A stretch of 64,000 bases of DNA from Alopecurus myosuroides (GCA_028641055.1 CM054061.1:34095877-34159876); one strand, 5' to 3'. Counted from the stretch's first letter, positions 10,959 to 22,318 are shown. The notes: a model not told the origin generated them from the sequence alone. Made by a program: numbers and translations.

Positions 10959-13900
10959 TCAATCTCGGAGATGCATATAAGCATCATCTTCGGTGGACGC
11001 ATAGTGTTCTCCTTCAGGATCGACGACATGCCTAAGGAAAAATCCTGCTATTTCCTCTTGAATTGGTCGGAAGCGAGCTTCTGGACTAAGCATCCTCCGC
11101 AAGTTATTGAGACTCTTCCGCGTGCTCTCCGATTTCTTATTCTCAGAGGTTTCTTTCCGTATGTTCTCACAAACATAGTATCCACATAGATTGGTCACCG
11201 GTGGCTGCTTATCCACACGAAGCATATTTTTAAATTCTAGCTGATGTTTGAATCCACCGACATTTTCTTTTGAGAACCGTTTCCAAACTCTACAGTGCAA
11301 AGAAAATTAAATGAACAAGGGAGTTATTAGCTACCGCATATTAGGAAATGAACAAAAGAGACCGATCGATATAGAGCGCAAATGATTGAAAATAATTACC
11401 TTTGCAGCATTTTTCTCATGTCGATCCAAAGCTTTGGATCTGAATTCATAGAGTCCATGATAAAAACTGTGGAGGTGTGAAGTTCAATTTTTAGCAGCAT
11501 CCAGTGGAACCTGCGGACACGTTACATCCACAGTCATGCATAACTTAATTATCGATTAGACATACCACGCATGGAGTAAACAAAAGAGAATGGGCGCACA
11601 AGAGAGAAACACTCACCCAAAATGGTAAGGAAATAGAATATGACTTTTGAGTTCATGCTTTTTAAGAAAATTGTACAAGTCTTTCTCCACGTCTAGGGGG
11701 TGACGTTCTAACATAGTTTCATTAATGATTTGTGGGTCAATGAACCCAACATCATGGATAAGTCTTATTTTGCATTCCCAAATCTTCAATCTGCATAATA
11801 GCGTACGAAACAATATAGTTAGGACAACATATATATATATATTTAGTGTAGGCAATGAAGAACGAGATGAGGTAGAAATAAATCACTTACAGAACGTAGC
11901 AATTCAGGATAGATTTGTCGAGCTCGCGCAGATTGAACAGTTGGAACAATTCACTCATCTCAACTGATACATAGTACATTTTGGTGTGATGCTCCTCTGT
12001 AACATCCACATAAACAAATTCATTGTCGGACCATGATATGAAATGTTTGTACCAACGTAGCAGACTTTGCATTACTGGTGGTAGACTCTTTTCCTGCGTA
12101 GGCTCGACGAGAGGCCCTTTCTTCACATATTGTAATGCCACCTCACCCATTGGCGCATCATCCAGGCCTAACGAGGCACGAAGAGACAAACCCATGTCGG
12201 ACGCATTTTTCATGGCACTCTCTACAGTCAATCCAACTGCTGCCAAAGCTGTTATGACCTCGGGGTCCTGTTCCGGACCGGCTTTCACTATGAGCGGGGG
12301 GGGGGGGGGGGGGGGTCGATTGTTTACTCTGCATCCCGAGCTGGAAAAATTGTTTCCCGCTATTTTTCCTTTTTTTCTTTCTCCTCCGTCAATGCTTGTT
12401 CTTGCCTACGAAGTTCACTTTCATATTCTTTAGGCAAATTCTTCTCGGCTTGGGACGGTGTCGACAAAAAACCCGTAGCCCACTTCTGTACCGGCGGAGG
12501 GTATACTTCCTTGGGCTTAGGCTCCCTTAGCGCCTTCTTATCGGCCTTCCATTTGTCATAGTGAGCCTTCGCGGCCACTTTGGTATCAGCATCACTAAGT
12601 TCCCAAGGCCTTGGGGGGATAGGCTTCAGTGATGGCTCCGGTACCCGTGTGATCTTAGGTACATAAGGCTCCGTGTTAATACTCCAAGAGCGGGTTTCCT
12701 TGTTGTCCGCCTGCTTCTGTTTCTTCGCCGGAGGAGCAATGGGGCGCGACGGCAGCTTATCCGCCGGAGAAGGAATGGGGGGCGATGGCTGCTTATCCGT
12801 TGGAGGAGGAATGGGGGGGGGGGCGACGGCTGCTTATCCGTCGGAGGAGGACTGGGGGGCGGCGGCTGCTTATCCGCCGAAGGAGGATTGGTGGGCGACG
12901 CCGGCTTACCCGCCGGAGATTGTGGATCGGGGGACGTCGTCGAATGGCGTGAAGGAGGCGTAGGTGAACCAGCACCACCACCACCACCACCACCACCTGC
13001 ACCATCGGAGGGGGGTGGACTTGTTAGCCTTGGCGTCTCGCCTGGAAACACTATGTACTTCTTTTTCCATAGAATGAACTGGCGCTTGACATCTTCAAGT
13101 CTTCTCTCCCCTTCGGGTGTAGCTATATCAATCTCCAGGTCCTCAAACACTTGGACTATGTCTTCCACCGTGACACGAGCATAGCCATATGGAATGGGGT
13201 TGTTGTGGTGGAGTGCTCTACAGGGTAAAGCACTGCCGGTAGCTACCTTCGTGGAAATGTTCCCCACGGGATAATGCAGATCACATTCTTTCATCTCCTT
13301 TACATCATCCACTGGGTAGTGAGGCTCGGGTGCGCGACTCTCGATCATCGGTGCATTAGCACCTGCAGGGGGGACCTCCGTCGAAGCCACGCTGCTTCTC
13401 CGCGGATGCTGGCTTCCGAGATCCGCTGCATGATCTTGATGCGGCCCTGCAGCCGCCGATGTTTCTTTCACAAGTATTCCCTGCACGGTCTGCTTCAACT
13501 CACTAACTTCCGATGCAAGCTTCGCCAGAAGATCTGCAGCCTGGTCCGTCTTTCTCTTATGGCTTCTGTAACAGTACGGGTCATTCTCCTCGGAAAACCC
13601 TACTTTCCACGGCAATCTGCCTTTGCCTCATATATGTCATCCGTGTTCAGGATTCCCGACGGCATGGGTCAGTGCGTCTTTCTCTCTGTTGAACGTGATC
13701 AAGCCATGTTGAGCTTTGGCCATTGCGTCAATAAGGGCTTTTGTGGGAGCAAACGTTTTCTTCTGATGAACACACGCCCCTGTCTCCGGGTCTAGCGATC
13801 CCCCATGCCCGTACCACCACATTTTGGCTCTTTCGTCCCATCCCTTTGTACCTAGACGGATTCCTCGCGCCGTCAGGCCGTCCTCCATCGCCTTCCACTT

Positions 13901-14844
13901 AGGCGCCGAAACGCGGTATCCTCCTGGGCCCATAACATGATGGTACTGTTTCATATCCGCATTAACCTTATTTTTTCGATATTTCCTTGAAGTGCTCCGA
14001 TTTCTTCTGCGTCGCAAATTCTGGCCAATCAGCTCTCAGTTTCTCATATTTTCCAGTGAAAATCGGAGTCTTGCCCTTGTTGACATATTCACGGAACAAT
14101 TTTTTCTTGAAGTTCCGGAATGCTTCGGCCATCTTCTGAAGAGCGAACTCTTTGACTAGCCTCCTCCTCTGACGTCCACCCGGAACCTCGTGATCGAATT
14201 CATCTTTTTTGTTGTATTCCGGAGGTAGAATGAAATGTACCATAAGCTTTCTCCACAGATCCTTTTTCATTCTCTTGTCGACATAACTGAAACCAAGACG
14301 TGCTTTCTTTGGCTCCTTCCATTCCTGTACAGTGATCGGGATGTTGTCTCTAACAATGACTCCGCATTGGTTGATAAACTTTGTGGTGTGCTGTAGGGGC
14401 TTGGCGGTTTCACCGACTGATTCGATGGTATATGTTTCTCCTTCTTTCATCGCCCTGGATTTGCCACGCTTTGTCGTACTCGATCCGGCCGAGGGCTAAA
14501 ATAAAAAAGAGAGTCACGCGCGTTAATGCATATGTATTCACAATTCAGTAAGTTTGTATCACGAGAGGCTCAATGTATATATCTATATATATATATACCT
14601 CGTCGGAAGTGGTTGGTCTTTGCAATTGGAGATCGTCGACAATGTCCGTTCCTTCACCGTCTTGATCATCGACAATGTCCGTTCCTTCACCTTCTTGATC
14701 ATCAAGGTTCAGATAAGAAGAGACTACATCCTCTTGTTGCTCATCTTCTGGGCCCGGCACATAAGGGATCTCGTCGGCTATCATGCCGGATATAAAACCT
14801 TCAGCCTCCTGATCCGTAAGCGGCAAGGCTCTATTGTCCGCCAT
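10959..14844 (-). pseudogene. CACTA-1 ORF1: Ptta/En/Spm-type protein with C-terminal Ulp1-like protease domain, broken
   Basis: This minus-strand, multi-exon gene begins MADNRALPLTDQEAEG at 14844. The first exon ends at 14599 (GT donor) and the next starts at 14495. The middle part is the plant transposase (Ptta/En/Spm) type: KARLGFSYVDKRMKKDLW and GLTARGIRLGTKGWDERA. A Pro-rich stretch follows (12780-12990). The C-terminus is a C48/Ulp1-like fold: FHWMLL (catalytic His) and IMDS (Asp) in the exon 11400-11510, and KQPPVTNLCGYYVCENI (Gln and Cys) in the exon 10959-11289, with splice phases that agree. Lesions include a one-base slip in an A run near 13965, stop codons near 13620-13640, a frameshift in the Pro-rich region and a 20-G run at 12296-12315. 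Cargo or transposition role unknown; a SUMO-protease-like activity is inferred only from motifs. Confidence 0.75.
12296..12315 (+). repeat. 20-base G homopolymer within CACTA-1 ORF1
   Basis: Twenty consecutive G on the plus strand (a Pro run on the minus strand) interrupt the reading frame of ORF1. Length may be unreliable in sequencing. Confidence 0.7.
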
Positions 14845-15924
14845 ATGTCACTCCTGCAGACATGCATGTAGTAAAAATTAATTAAGTATATAGGAGACTT
14901 AGCAAATATTGTCGTAGAAGGAGGGAAAACAAATTGCTAGGGTTTTGGGTGGAAGAACGATGACCACCGGAGGGGGAAAACCATACTTTAGAGGTGTGTC
15001 CAAGATTAGTTGCTCAAATGACTTGGAGAAGCCCATAGCTAGGTTGCATTTGCTTTCCTGGTCATTTTGGTATATTACACTTAATATTCTGAATTTATTG
15101 AATTAAAACTTATTTTCATTATTTTAATGAATTTAATTCAAATTCAAATATGGTCTCATTTTGAACTTTGTCAAACATGATTGAAAATGATATAAACAGA
15201 TAGCTTACATTTTTGTGAACATTTTGCATATTTTTCCATAATTTTTGGAATTATAAATTAAAAGTTATTTAATTTAGAAGATTTAATTAAGTTCTGTAAT
15301 TCCATATACAGTGGGCCCCACGTGTCACGATGACGTCATTAAAAAAAACACTCGCCAACACGTGGCTAGGTGACGTCATGATGACGTCACCCTGGCGTCA
15401 GACGGTGGCCGGCGGTGGCAGTTTCGTCTCTCGGATCTCCGGCGATTCTGGCCACGGGGGAGGGAACGGAGATAGGGAGGAGGCACGGTCACTATGGTGC
15501 TCGCCACGAGGGAGGGAACGGAGATGGGGAGGAGGCCACGGTCACTGTGGTTCTCGCCGGCGGCGAATCTGGCCGCGGGAGCGAGCGAGAGGGCGGCGCG
15601 TTCGCGGTTCATGGTCACCGTTCGAGGGCGGCGCGTTCGCGCGCGGTTTGTGGTCGCCGTTCGAGGGCGTTGGTTCGAGGGAGGCGCGAGGCCCGCGGGG
15701 AACCTATCGGAGACGGCGACGGGGCGGGGGCGGAGCAGGGTGGAGGCGGTGGAGAGAAGGGCGCAGCGACGGCGACGGCGACGGCGCAGTCCTCTCGCAG
15801 AGTCTCTGCGCGGGCGACGGCGACGGAATCGGCGGCGGAATCGGGGCAGAAGAAGAGTAGGGCGCCGGCGCGAGGAAGACGAGGGTTTGGGACTTAGAAT
15901 TTTTTGGGGCAGAAAGACATCGCG
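14845..15924 (-). other. GC-rich leader/5' region of CACTA-1 ORF1
   Basis: The 14845-15320 part is AT-rich and probably intronic or leader sequence. The 15320-15900 part is GC-rich with an internal duplication (GAGGGAACGGAGAT... repeated at about 15470 and 15510). Overlapping open frames occur on both strands but carry no motif. Given the TATA box at 15925-15932 on the minus strand, this is best read as the 5' untranslated region and first intron of ORF1. Confidence 0.45.
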
Positions 15925-15932
15925 AATATATA
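15925..15932 (-). promoter_or_regulatory. TATA box of CACTA-1 ORF1
   Basis: On the minus strand the sequence reads CCCCTATATATTCGCG, about 1.1 kb upstream of the ORF1 ATG (14844), with CACTA subterminal-type repeats immediately upstream (15940-16120). Confidence 0.5.
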
Positions 15933-15939
15933 GGGGCAG

Positions 15940-16125
15940 CCTTTAGTCCCGGTTGGGGACACCAACCGCGACTAAAGGTCCCCCCGGGTACCCTCCGCGG
16001 GCCTTTAGTCCCGGTTGGTATCCCCAACCGGGACTAAAGATGTATTTTTTCGCGGCGTTTTCGTTCCCGCGCGGAAAGAGCCTTTAGTCCCGGTTCGTGA
16101 CACGAACCGCGGCTAAAGATGGTTT
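15940..16125. repeat. Internal block of CACTA subterminal repeats
   Basis: Several copies of CCTTTAGTCCCGGTT and its inverse lie in alternating orientation, like those next to the element's ends but located in its middle. Further copies occur at 16560-16600 and 17345-17445. Confidence 0.7.
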
Positions 16126-16150
16126 TTCAACTACTTTTCTTTTTTCCAAT

Positions 16151-16560
16151 CTTAAAAATACAAATAATATATCAGAAAATTCAGAAAAATAAAACTAATT
16201 CTTTTAAAATCTTAAAAATACAACTAATATATCAGAAAATTCAGAAAAATGAAACTAATTCTTTTTAAAATCTTAAAAATACAAATAATATATCAGAAAA
16301 TTCAGAAAAATAAAACTACTTCATTTTAAAATCTTAAAAGTACAAATAATATATCAGAAAATTTAGAAAAATGAAACTAATTCATTTTAAAATCTTACAA
16401 ATACAAATAATATATCAGAAAATTTAGAAAAATAAAACTACTTCATTTTAAAATCTTAAAAATACAACTAATATATCAGAAAATTCATAAAAATAAAACT
16501 ACTTCATTTTAAAATCTTAAAAATACAAATAATATATCAGAAAATTCAGAAAAATAAAAC
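16151..16560. repeat. Seven-copy AT-rich minisatellite, 60-61-bp unit
   Basis: The unit starts CTTAAAAATACAAATAATAT and recurs at 16151, 16211, 16272, 16333, 16394, 16455 and 16516, with a few percent divergence between copies. It lies between two blocks of subterminal-type repeats inside CACTA-1. Confidence 0.88.
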
Positions 16561-16764
16561 CCCTTTAGTCCCGGCATGTTTTACCAACCGAGACGAAATG
16601 GTTAGGGTTTTCTTCCATCCAATCAGAAAGATTCACACACATCTTGAATATATATATAGATAAAAAGGGCAATAAATAATGGCAAGAGTGGATCTAAACC
16701 TAAACGAAGAGCATAGATGCATGATCGATCTACATAATGGCATGAACTGTGGATCTGATATCTG

Positions 16765-17307
16765 CTAGTCATACTCCTGCCTAGGGCTATAGTACTCCGA
16801 CTCGTAGTCGTCGTAGTCGCCGCCGTCGTCGTCACTATCGTCTGACGGTGCTCTGCACTCCCTCAGAGGATCACGACTCCAGGACTGGGCTTGAGGGTAG
16901 CGCAGGCGGGGGATATCGGCGGCCATGATGTAGTCCATGACGCTCTGTAGAGTCCGGCCGGACCACCATAGCCGACGACCAGCCTCGTAAAAGTTCCCAG
17001 GAGGCAGACCGTTCTCCTCATACCTGGCGAGCGCCCTCTCACGCCGATTGATGAAGAAGGCATCCCAAGTATGCTGGTTATCGGGATGCCAACTGGGATT
17101 CTTGCGCTGCTCCGGCGTGAGCTCGTGGTAGTAGTGGTTCGTGATGGCCGCCCGACGCGCCACACCTTGAGGAAGAGGAGGGACCGGCACTCCTCCGGCA
17201 CTCAGCATCCAACCGGCGGGAACGTTGTAGCCGCATGGGCAGGGGTAGTACGAGGCGGAAAGTGCCTCCGCCTGGATGAATGTTAGAGTGGGTACGGTAG
17301 AAGCCAT
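16765..17307 (-). CDS. CACTA-1 cargo protein, 180 aa, unknown (PCPCGYNVPAGW type)
   Basis: This intact, intronless ORF begins MASTVPTLTFIQAEALSASY. It contains the distinctive CPCGYNVPAGWMLSAGGVPV (about residues 19-40), NPSWHPDNQHTWDAFFINRR, a Trp-containing RRLWWSGRTLQSVMDYIM segment (about residues 110-130) and an acidic Asp/Ser/Tyr-rich tail. There is no signal peptide and no enzyme motif. I recall similar hypothetical proteins being common in Triticeae gene sets, which fits a gene multiplied by CACTA elements; this is from memory. It is flanked on both sides by subterminal-type repeats (16560-16600, 17345-17445). No clear TATA box was found upstream. Confidence 0.6.
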   Translation of the reverse strand: MASTVPTLTFIQAEALSASYYPCPCGYNVPAGWMLSAGGVPVPPLPQGVARRAAITNHYYHELTPEQRKNPSWHPDNQHTWDAFFINRRERALARYEENGLPPGNFYEAGRRLWWSGRTLQSVMDYIMAADIPRLRYPQAQSWSRDPLRECRAPSDDSDDDGGDYDDYESEYYSPRQEYD

Positions 17308-17485
17308 GAGAGAGTGGTGAGTTTGTATCTGTTTATGCCAATGGTTTGGGGACACCAACCGGGACTAAATGGGTTAGGGTTTCATTGGGAAACGGATCAT
17401 CCCTTTAGTCCCGGTTGGGGACACCAACCGGGACTAAATGGGTTAGGGTTTCGTTTGGACCAATCAGATAGAATCACACGGATCG

Positions 17486-17625
17486 TGTGTTTCTTTCAAG
17501 CGCTTGTGAGTCGTTGGATCCGGGGTGTGTTTCTTTCGAGTTGTTGTGAGCCGTTCGATCAGGGCTACGGTGTGTTTCTTTCGAGCTGTTGTGAGCCGTT
17601 GGATGAGGTGGTTTCTTAACCGTTG
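17486..17625 (+). repeat. Three imperfect ~45-bp tandem repeats
   Basis: The unit GTGTGTTTCTTTCGAG...TTGTGAGCCGTTGGAT occurs three times upstream of the TATA box at 17667. It is a candidate promoter-proximal repeat for the AP2-like cargo gene region. Confidence 0.6.
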
Positions 17626-17666
17626 GATCAAAACCCTAGCACAACACTTTGTGAGCCAGAGGACCC

Positions 17667-17674
17667 TATATATA
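17667..17674 (+). promoter_or_regulatory. Possible upstream TATA box
   Basis: CCCTATATATAGCCC, a canonical plant TATA context, lies 0.4 kb upstream of the AP2-like ORF and just before a duplicated 116-bp segment. Confidence 0.45.
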
Positions 17675-17694
17675 GCCCACCTTCGTACACCGGT

Positions 17695-17970
17695 CAGTTC
17701 ATCGAGCAAATACAAAACATCCGGATTCGCCATCATACGTCCTGCCGTGCATTTGGTATGCATATTGCACCCAGTAGCCACGGTGGGGCTGTATGATGGC
17801 GATACCGATTGTTTTGTTCTACATCCCCCTTTAAGGTTTGATACATCATATATTCAGTTCATCGAGCAAATACAAAACATCCGGATTCGCCATCATACGT
17901 CCTGCCGTGCATTTGGTATGCATATTGCACCAAGTAGCCACTGTAGGGCTGTATGATGGTGATACCGAGT
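17695..17970 (+). repeat. Direct duplication of a ~116-bp segment
   Basis: The segment starting CAGTTCATCGAGCAAATACA at 17695-17810 recurs at 17855-17970 with about five changes, separated by 44 bp. It lies between two TATA boxes, upstream of the AP2-like cargo gene. Confidence 0.8.
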
Positions 17971-18033
17971 AGCTTGGTTGTGTTAGGGTGGCGCGTGGCA
18001 CGGGAGTTGTGACGCGTGGCCAGGAGGGCGCGG

Positions 18034-18039
18034 TATAAA
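18034..18039 (+). promoter_or_regulatory. TATA box of AP2-like cargo gene
   Basis: TATAAA in GC-rich context 54-59 bp upstream of the ATG at 18093, the normal distance for a short leader. Confidence 0.6.
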
Positions 18040-18092
18040 CTGTCGCGCCTCGAGCGCGTCTTCTCCTCTCCACGCACCGTCGCGGTTCCACC

Positions 18093-18743
18093 ATGCCTCC
18101 GAGGAGGAACATCACCACCGGCTTCCGCGGCGTCCAAGCACGGCATAACGGAATGTTCAGCGCAGATATCTGCTGGGGGGACGACCGCATCCCCCTCGGC
18201 TCCTTTGCAACGGCGGCGGAGGCCGCCCGCGTCTGGGACGCGGCGGCCTGGCGCCTCAACCGCCCGCGGTCGCTGATGAACTTCAACGACTGCCACACCG
18301 TCTGGGAAGCGGAGGCCAGGGCGCCGAAGCCGCAGATCATCACTGCCGCCGACCACCTCCACCTCCGCCACCGCGCGTTTCAAGGCCTAGTCGACGCCAG
18401 GGAAGACCGCGTCGTCCGTGAGTATTACCGGAACAACCCGCGGGAGGAGAGCACCGACGAGGAGCTCTGGCAGACCCGCGCGGCTCAGCAGGCGGAGCGC
18501 CGCCTCGAACGCCACCTCGCGTTAGATGTCGCTCGGGAGGCGAGGATGAAGGCGCTGCAAGAGCTTCGTCGGGCCGACAACGCCGGCGAAGTCTGGGCCT
18601 CCGACGATCCGAGGTGGGGGCCTATCTCGGACATACCATCATGCACCTCCGACGACGACGAGGAGGTCACCGACGAGTTCGATGACGATGCTGACCCGGA
18701 GGAGGTCACCGACGAGTTCCCCGACGATGACGACGAGGAGTAG
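18093..18743 (+). CDS. AP2/ERF-like protein carried by CACTA-1, 216 aa
   Basis: This intact, intronless ORF begins MPPRRNITTGFRGVQARHNG. Residues about 9-68 match the AP2/ERF DNA-binding domain layout: FRGVQAR (in place of YRGVR), FSADI, LGSFATAAEAARVWDAAAW and a final LMNFND (in place of LNFP). The rest is Arg/Glu-rich with helical character, and the C-terminus is a run of Asp/Glu (DDDEEVTDEF repeated twice). An AP2 domain would bind DNA in the nucleus; the acidic tail could activate transcription or be a by-product of drift. It has its own TATA box (18034) and two AATAAA signals (18766, 18825). Its orientation is opposite to the transposase and ORF1. Whether it acts for the host, for the transposon or for neither is unknown. 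Confidence 0.7.
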   Translation: MPPRRNITTGFRGVQARHNGMFSADICWGDDRIPLGSFATAAEAARVWDAAAWRLNRPRSLMNFNDCHTVWEAEARAPKPQIITAADHLHLRHRAFQGLVDAREDRVVREYYRNNPREESTDEELWQTRAAQQAERRLERHLALDVAREARMKALQELRRADNAGEVWASDDPRWGPISDIPSCTSDDDEEVTDEFDDDADPEEVTDEFPDDDDEE

Positions 18744-18765
18744 TGTTCGTCTGTTTTATCTTTTT

Positions 18766-18771
18766 AATAAA
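18766..18771 (+). terminator. AATAAA signal of AP2-like cargo gene
   Basis: AATAAA 23 bp after the stop codon. A similar TTTTTAATAAAAG block recurs at about 18820-18832, apparently a local duplication. Confidence 0.55.
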
Positions 18772-19012
18772 AGAATTTGTATTCCGGCGACACTGCGGCG
18801 CGCTAGCGCGTCTGTTTTCTCTTTTTAATAAAAGTTATGAAATTAGATATTTTATCTCACAAGGTTTTGAGACATTTAAGTAACCTTATGTTTTCCATGT
18901 TTTCCACTCGTTTTCTCAAATATTTTGCAAAGGAGTTAGTCTTAAACACATCAGAGATAATATAATTCACATGATCCATTCAACAAAGTTTGGTACAATA
19001 AATTATTACACA

Positions 19013-22000
19013 TCAATTCTTCCCTTGTGTCCCCGCTTTCTTACGATTTGGCCGTATCCATGGAGCATCCTCATCATTTAACTTAATGATTGGGTCAGTG
19101 TTCACTTTGAAGGGCGGAATTTCACCAAACATATTATAATCTTCTGACATGTCTGTCTTGTCCTCCACTCCCACAATGTTTCTTTTCCCTGAAAGAACAA
19201 TGTGGCGCTTTGGATCATCGCATGATGTACTGATCGTTTTCTTATCTTTCCGTTTCCTCGGTTTGCTACTCATGTCCTTCAAATAGAAAACGTGAGCGAC
19301 ATCTTTGGCTAGGACGAATGGTTCGTCAAGGTAACCAAGATTGTTGAAATCCCCCATTGTCATTCCGTATTGCTCGTCCACCTTTACCCCACCTCCTGTT
19401 AGCTTGAACCATTTGCACCGGAACAAAGGGACCTTAAAGGAGGGTCCATAGTCAAGTTCCCATATCTCCTCTATGTAACCATAATATGTGACCTTTTGCC
19501 CAATCTCGGTTGCTGCATCAAAGCAGACACCACTGTTTTGTTTGGTGCTCTTTTTATCTTGGGAGATCGTGTAAAATGTATTCCCATTAATCTCGTACCC
19601 TTGGAAAGTCGTTATAGTCGAAGATGGTGTCTTGGCCAACATGTACAGCTGATCTCCAACATCATTGTCATTCATTAAATGTTTTCGCAACCAACTGCCG
19701 AAAGTCTCCATGTGGGCCTTTCTAATCCATGATTCAGGCTTCCCCGGGTTGTCCGAGCGTAAAATATTCTTGTGTTGCTCGAAGTACGGAGCCACCAAGC
19801 TCGAATTTTGCAGAATTGTGTGGTGTGCTTCAGTCATAGAATGACCGTCCATACATATCGTTGATTTCCTTCCGATCGTGCCTTTTCCACTTAGTCTCCC
19901 CTCGTGCCGCGATTGAGGAATACCAATAGGCTTAAGGTCAGGAACATAGTCAATACATAACTCAGTTACCTCCTCATTTCCATAGCCCTTTACGATGCTT
20001 CCTTCTGGCCTAGCACGACTACAAACATATTTCTTTAATACTCCCATAAACCTCTCAAAGGGGAACATATTGTGTAGAAATACAGGACCGAGAATGGAAA
20101 TCTCTTCGACTAGGTGGACCAGGAGGTGCGTCATAATATTGAAGAAGGATGGTGGAAACACCAACTCGAAACTGACAAGACATTGGACCACATCGTTCTG
20201 TAACCGTGGTAGATCTTCTGGACTGATTACCTTCTGAGAGATTGCATTGAGGAATGCACATAGCTTCACAATGGCTACTCGAACATTTTCCGGTAGGAGC
20301 CCCCTCAAAGCAATCGGAAGCAATTACGTCATAATCACGTGGCAGTCGTGAGACTTCAGGTTTTGGAACTTTTTGTCCGCCATGTTTATTATTCCCTTTA
20401 TATTTGACGAGAAGCCAGACGGGACCTTCATACTGCTCAGGCATTCAAAAAAAATGACCTTCTCTTCTTTGGTAAGAGCGTAGCTGGCATGACCTTGAAA
20501 CCATTCCGGATGCCGGTCATCTGGGTCTTTCAAAAGTTGCTGGTCCTGCCGTGCTTCCTTTGTATCATTTATCTTCCCATACACGCCCAAGAAGCTTAGC
20601 AGATTCACGCAAATATTCTTTGTAACATGCATCACGTCGATTGCAGAGCGGACATGTAGGACTTTCCAATACTGTAGCTCCCAAAATATCAATTTCTTTT
20701 TCCACATGGGTACGTGCCCGTCAACTCCCAGCGGAACTGATTGTCCGCCAGGACTCTTTCCAAAGATGACTTTCAAATCCTTGACCATATCAAATATCTC
20801 AGCTCCAGTACGTTCCGCGGGCTTCGGCCTGTGATCTGCCTTGCCGTTGAAATGCTTGCCTTTCTTTCTTACGTTATGATTTCGGGAAAGAAATCGACGA
20901 TGACCCAGGTACACGTTCTTCCTACAATTATCCAAAAATACAATTTCAGTCTCATGTAAGCAGTGCGTGCATTATTTGTATCCCTTATTTGACTGTCCCG
21001 AAAGGTTACTGAGAGCAGGCCAATCGTTGATGGTTACAAAAAGCAACGCTCGTAGGTCAAATTACTCTTCTTTGTGCTCATCCCACACAGGTACACCAGG
21101 TGTGCCCCACAACTGTAAAAGTTCATCAACTAATGGCCTTAGGTACACATCGATGTCGTTGCCGGGTTGCTTCGGACCTTGGATGAGCACTGACATCATA
21201 ATGAACTTCCGCTTCATGCACAACCAAGGAGGAAGGTTGTAGATGCATAGAGTCACGGGCCAGGTGCTATGGCTGGAGCTCTGCTCGCCAAAAGGATTCA
21301 TGCCATCAGTACTTAGACCAAATCTTATGTTCCTTGCGTCAGCTGCAAAATCTTTGAACTCTCTGTCGATCTTTCTCCATTGCGTTCCATCAGCGGGGTG
21401 TCTCAACTCCCCGTCGGACTTACGGTCCTCTTTGTGCCATCGCTACAACTTGGCATGCTCCTTGTTCCTGAACATACGTTTCAACCGAGGTATTATAGGA
21501 GCATACCACATCACCTTGGCGGGAACCCTCTTCCTGGGTTTCTCGCCCTCAACATCGTCACCAGGGTCATCGCCTCTGATCTTATGACGCAATGCAGTGC
21601 ATACAGGGCATCGCCTCTGGTCGTTAATGCATGCATGTATCTTCAAAACCTCTAAACCTAGAGGGCAGACAACCTTCTTTGCTTCGTACATACTGGCGGG
21701 CAACTCGTTATTCTTCGGAAACATATTCTTCAACATTTTCAGCAAATTTTCAAATGATAAGTCAGCTACACCTTCCCGTGCCTTCCATTTCAGAAAATCC
21801 AGTGTGCAGCCCAGCCTTTTCAGACTATTGTCGCATCCTGGGTACAGCGACTTCGTGTGATCCTCTAACATGCGATCCAAATTCTCCCTCTCCTTGTCAG
21901 TTTCGCAGCGTCTCCGTGCATCAGCAATGGTCCGACCAAGATCATCAGCGGGCTCATCAAGTGCCTCTTCTTCACCTTCACCAAACCCTTCCCCACCTTC

Positions 22001-22318
22001 AGCATCATCCTCCATGAAAGTATCACCGAAAGCCTCATGATAGTTGAAATCGATATCATCCTCTTCTTCATCTTCTTCCATTCTAACACCTCTTTCTCCA
22101 TGCTTGGTCCAACAATTATAGCTTGGCATGAAACCGTGCCGAAGCAGGTGCATGTGAACGACTTTTGAGGAGGAGTGACCCTTCTGATTCTTACATTCAG
22201 CATATGGACAGATAATAAAACCTCGCTGCTTGTTCGCATTTGCCACTACGAGGAAATCTTTCAAACCCGTAGTGAACTCACCGGAGAGTCGGTTACCGTA
22301 CATCCATTGCCGATTCAT
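19013..22318 (-). pseudogene. CACTA-1 Tnp2-type transposase, four in-frame stops
   Basis: This is the transposase of En/Spm-type elements, which binds the TIRs and cuts the element out. From ATG 22318 (MNRQWMYGNRLSG) the order is: transposase-associated N-terminal domain with Cys/His residues (PYAECKNQ), Tnp2 core (KVMWYAPIIPRLKRMF, FGLSTDGMNPFG, SAIDVMHVTKNICVNLL), DUF4218-like region (PPSFFNIMTHLLVHLVEEI) and DUF4216-like C-terminus (YGPSFKVPLFRCKWFKL). One continuous frame runs from 22318 to 19013 without a frameshift but is broken by stops near 21440, 21077, 20959 and 20324. At these sites the CACTA-2 copy has sense codons. It is a pseudogene by point mutation. Confidence 0.88.

Noticed and set aside
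15330..15946. Overlapping Arg/Gly-rich frames on the plus strand
   Set aside because: Very GC-rich, three overlapping frames at once and no motif; better explained as the 5' region of CACTA-1 ORF1 on the minus strand.
16151..16560. Considered as CRISPR array or centromeric satellite
   Set aside because: Head-to-tail 61-bp units without spacers, only seven copies, inside a CACTA element of a plant genome.
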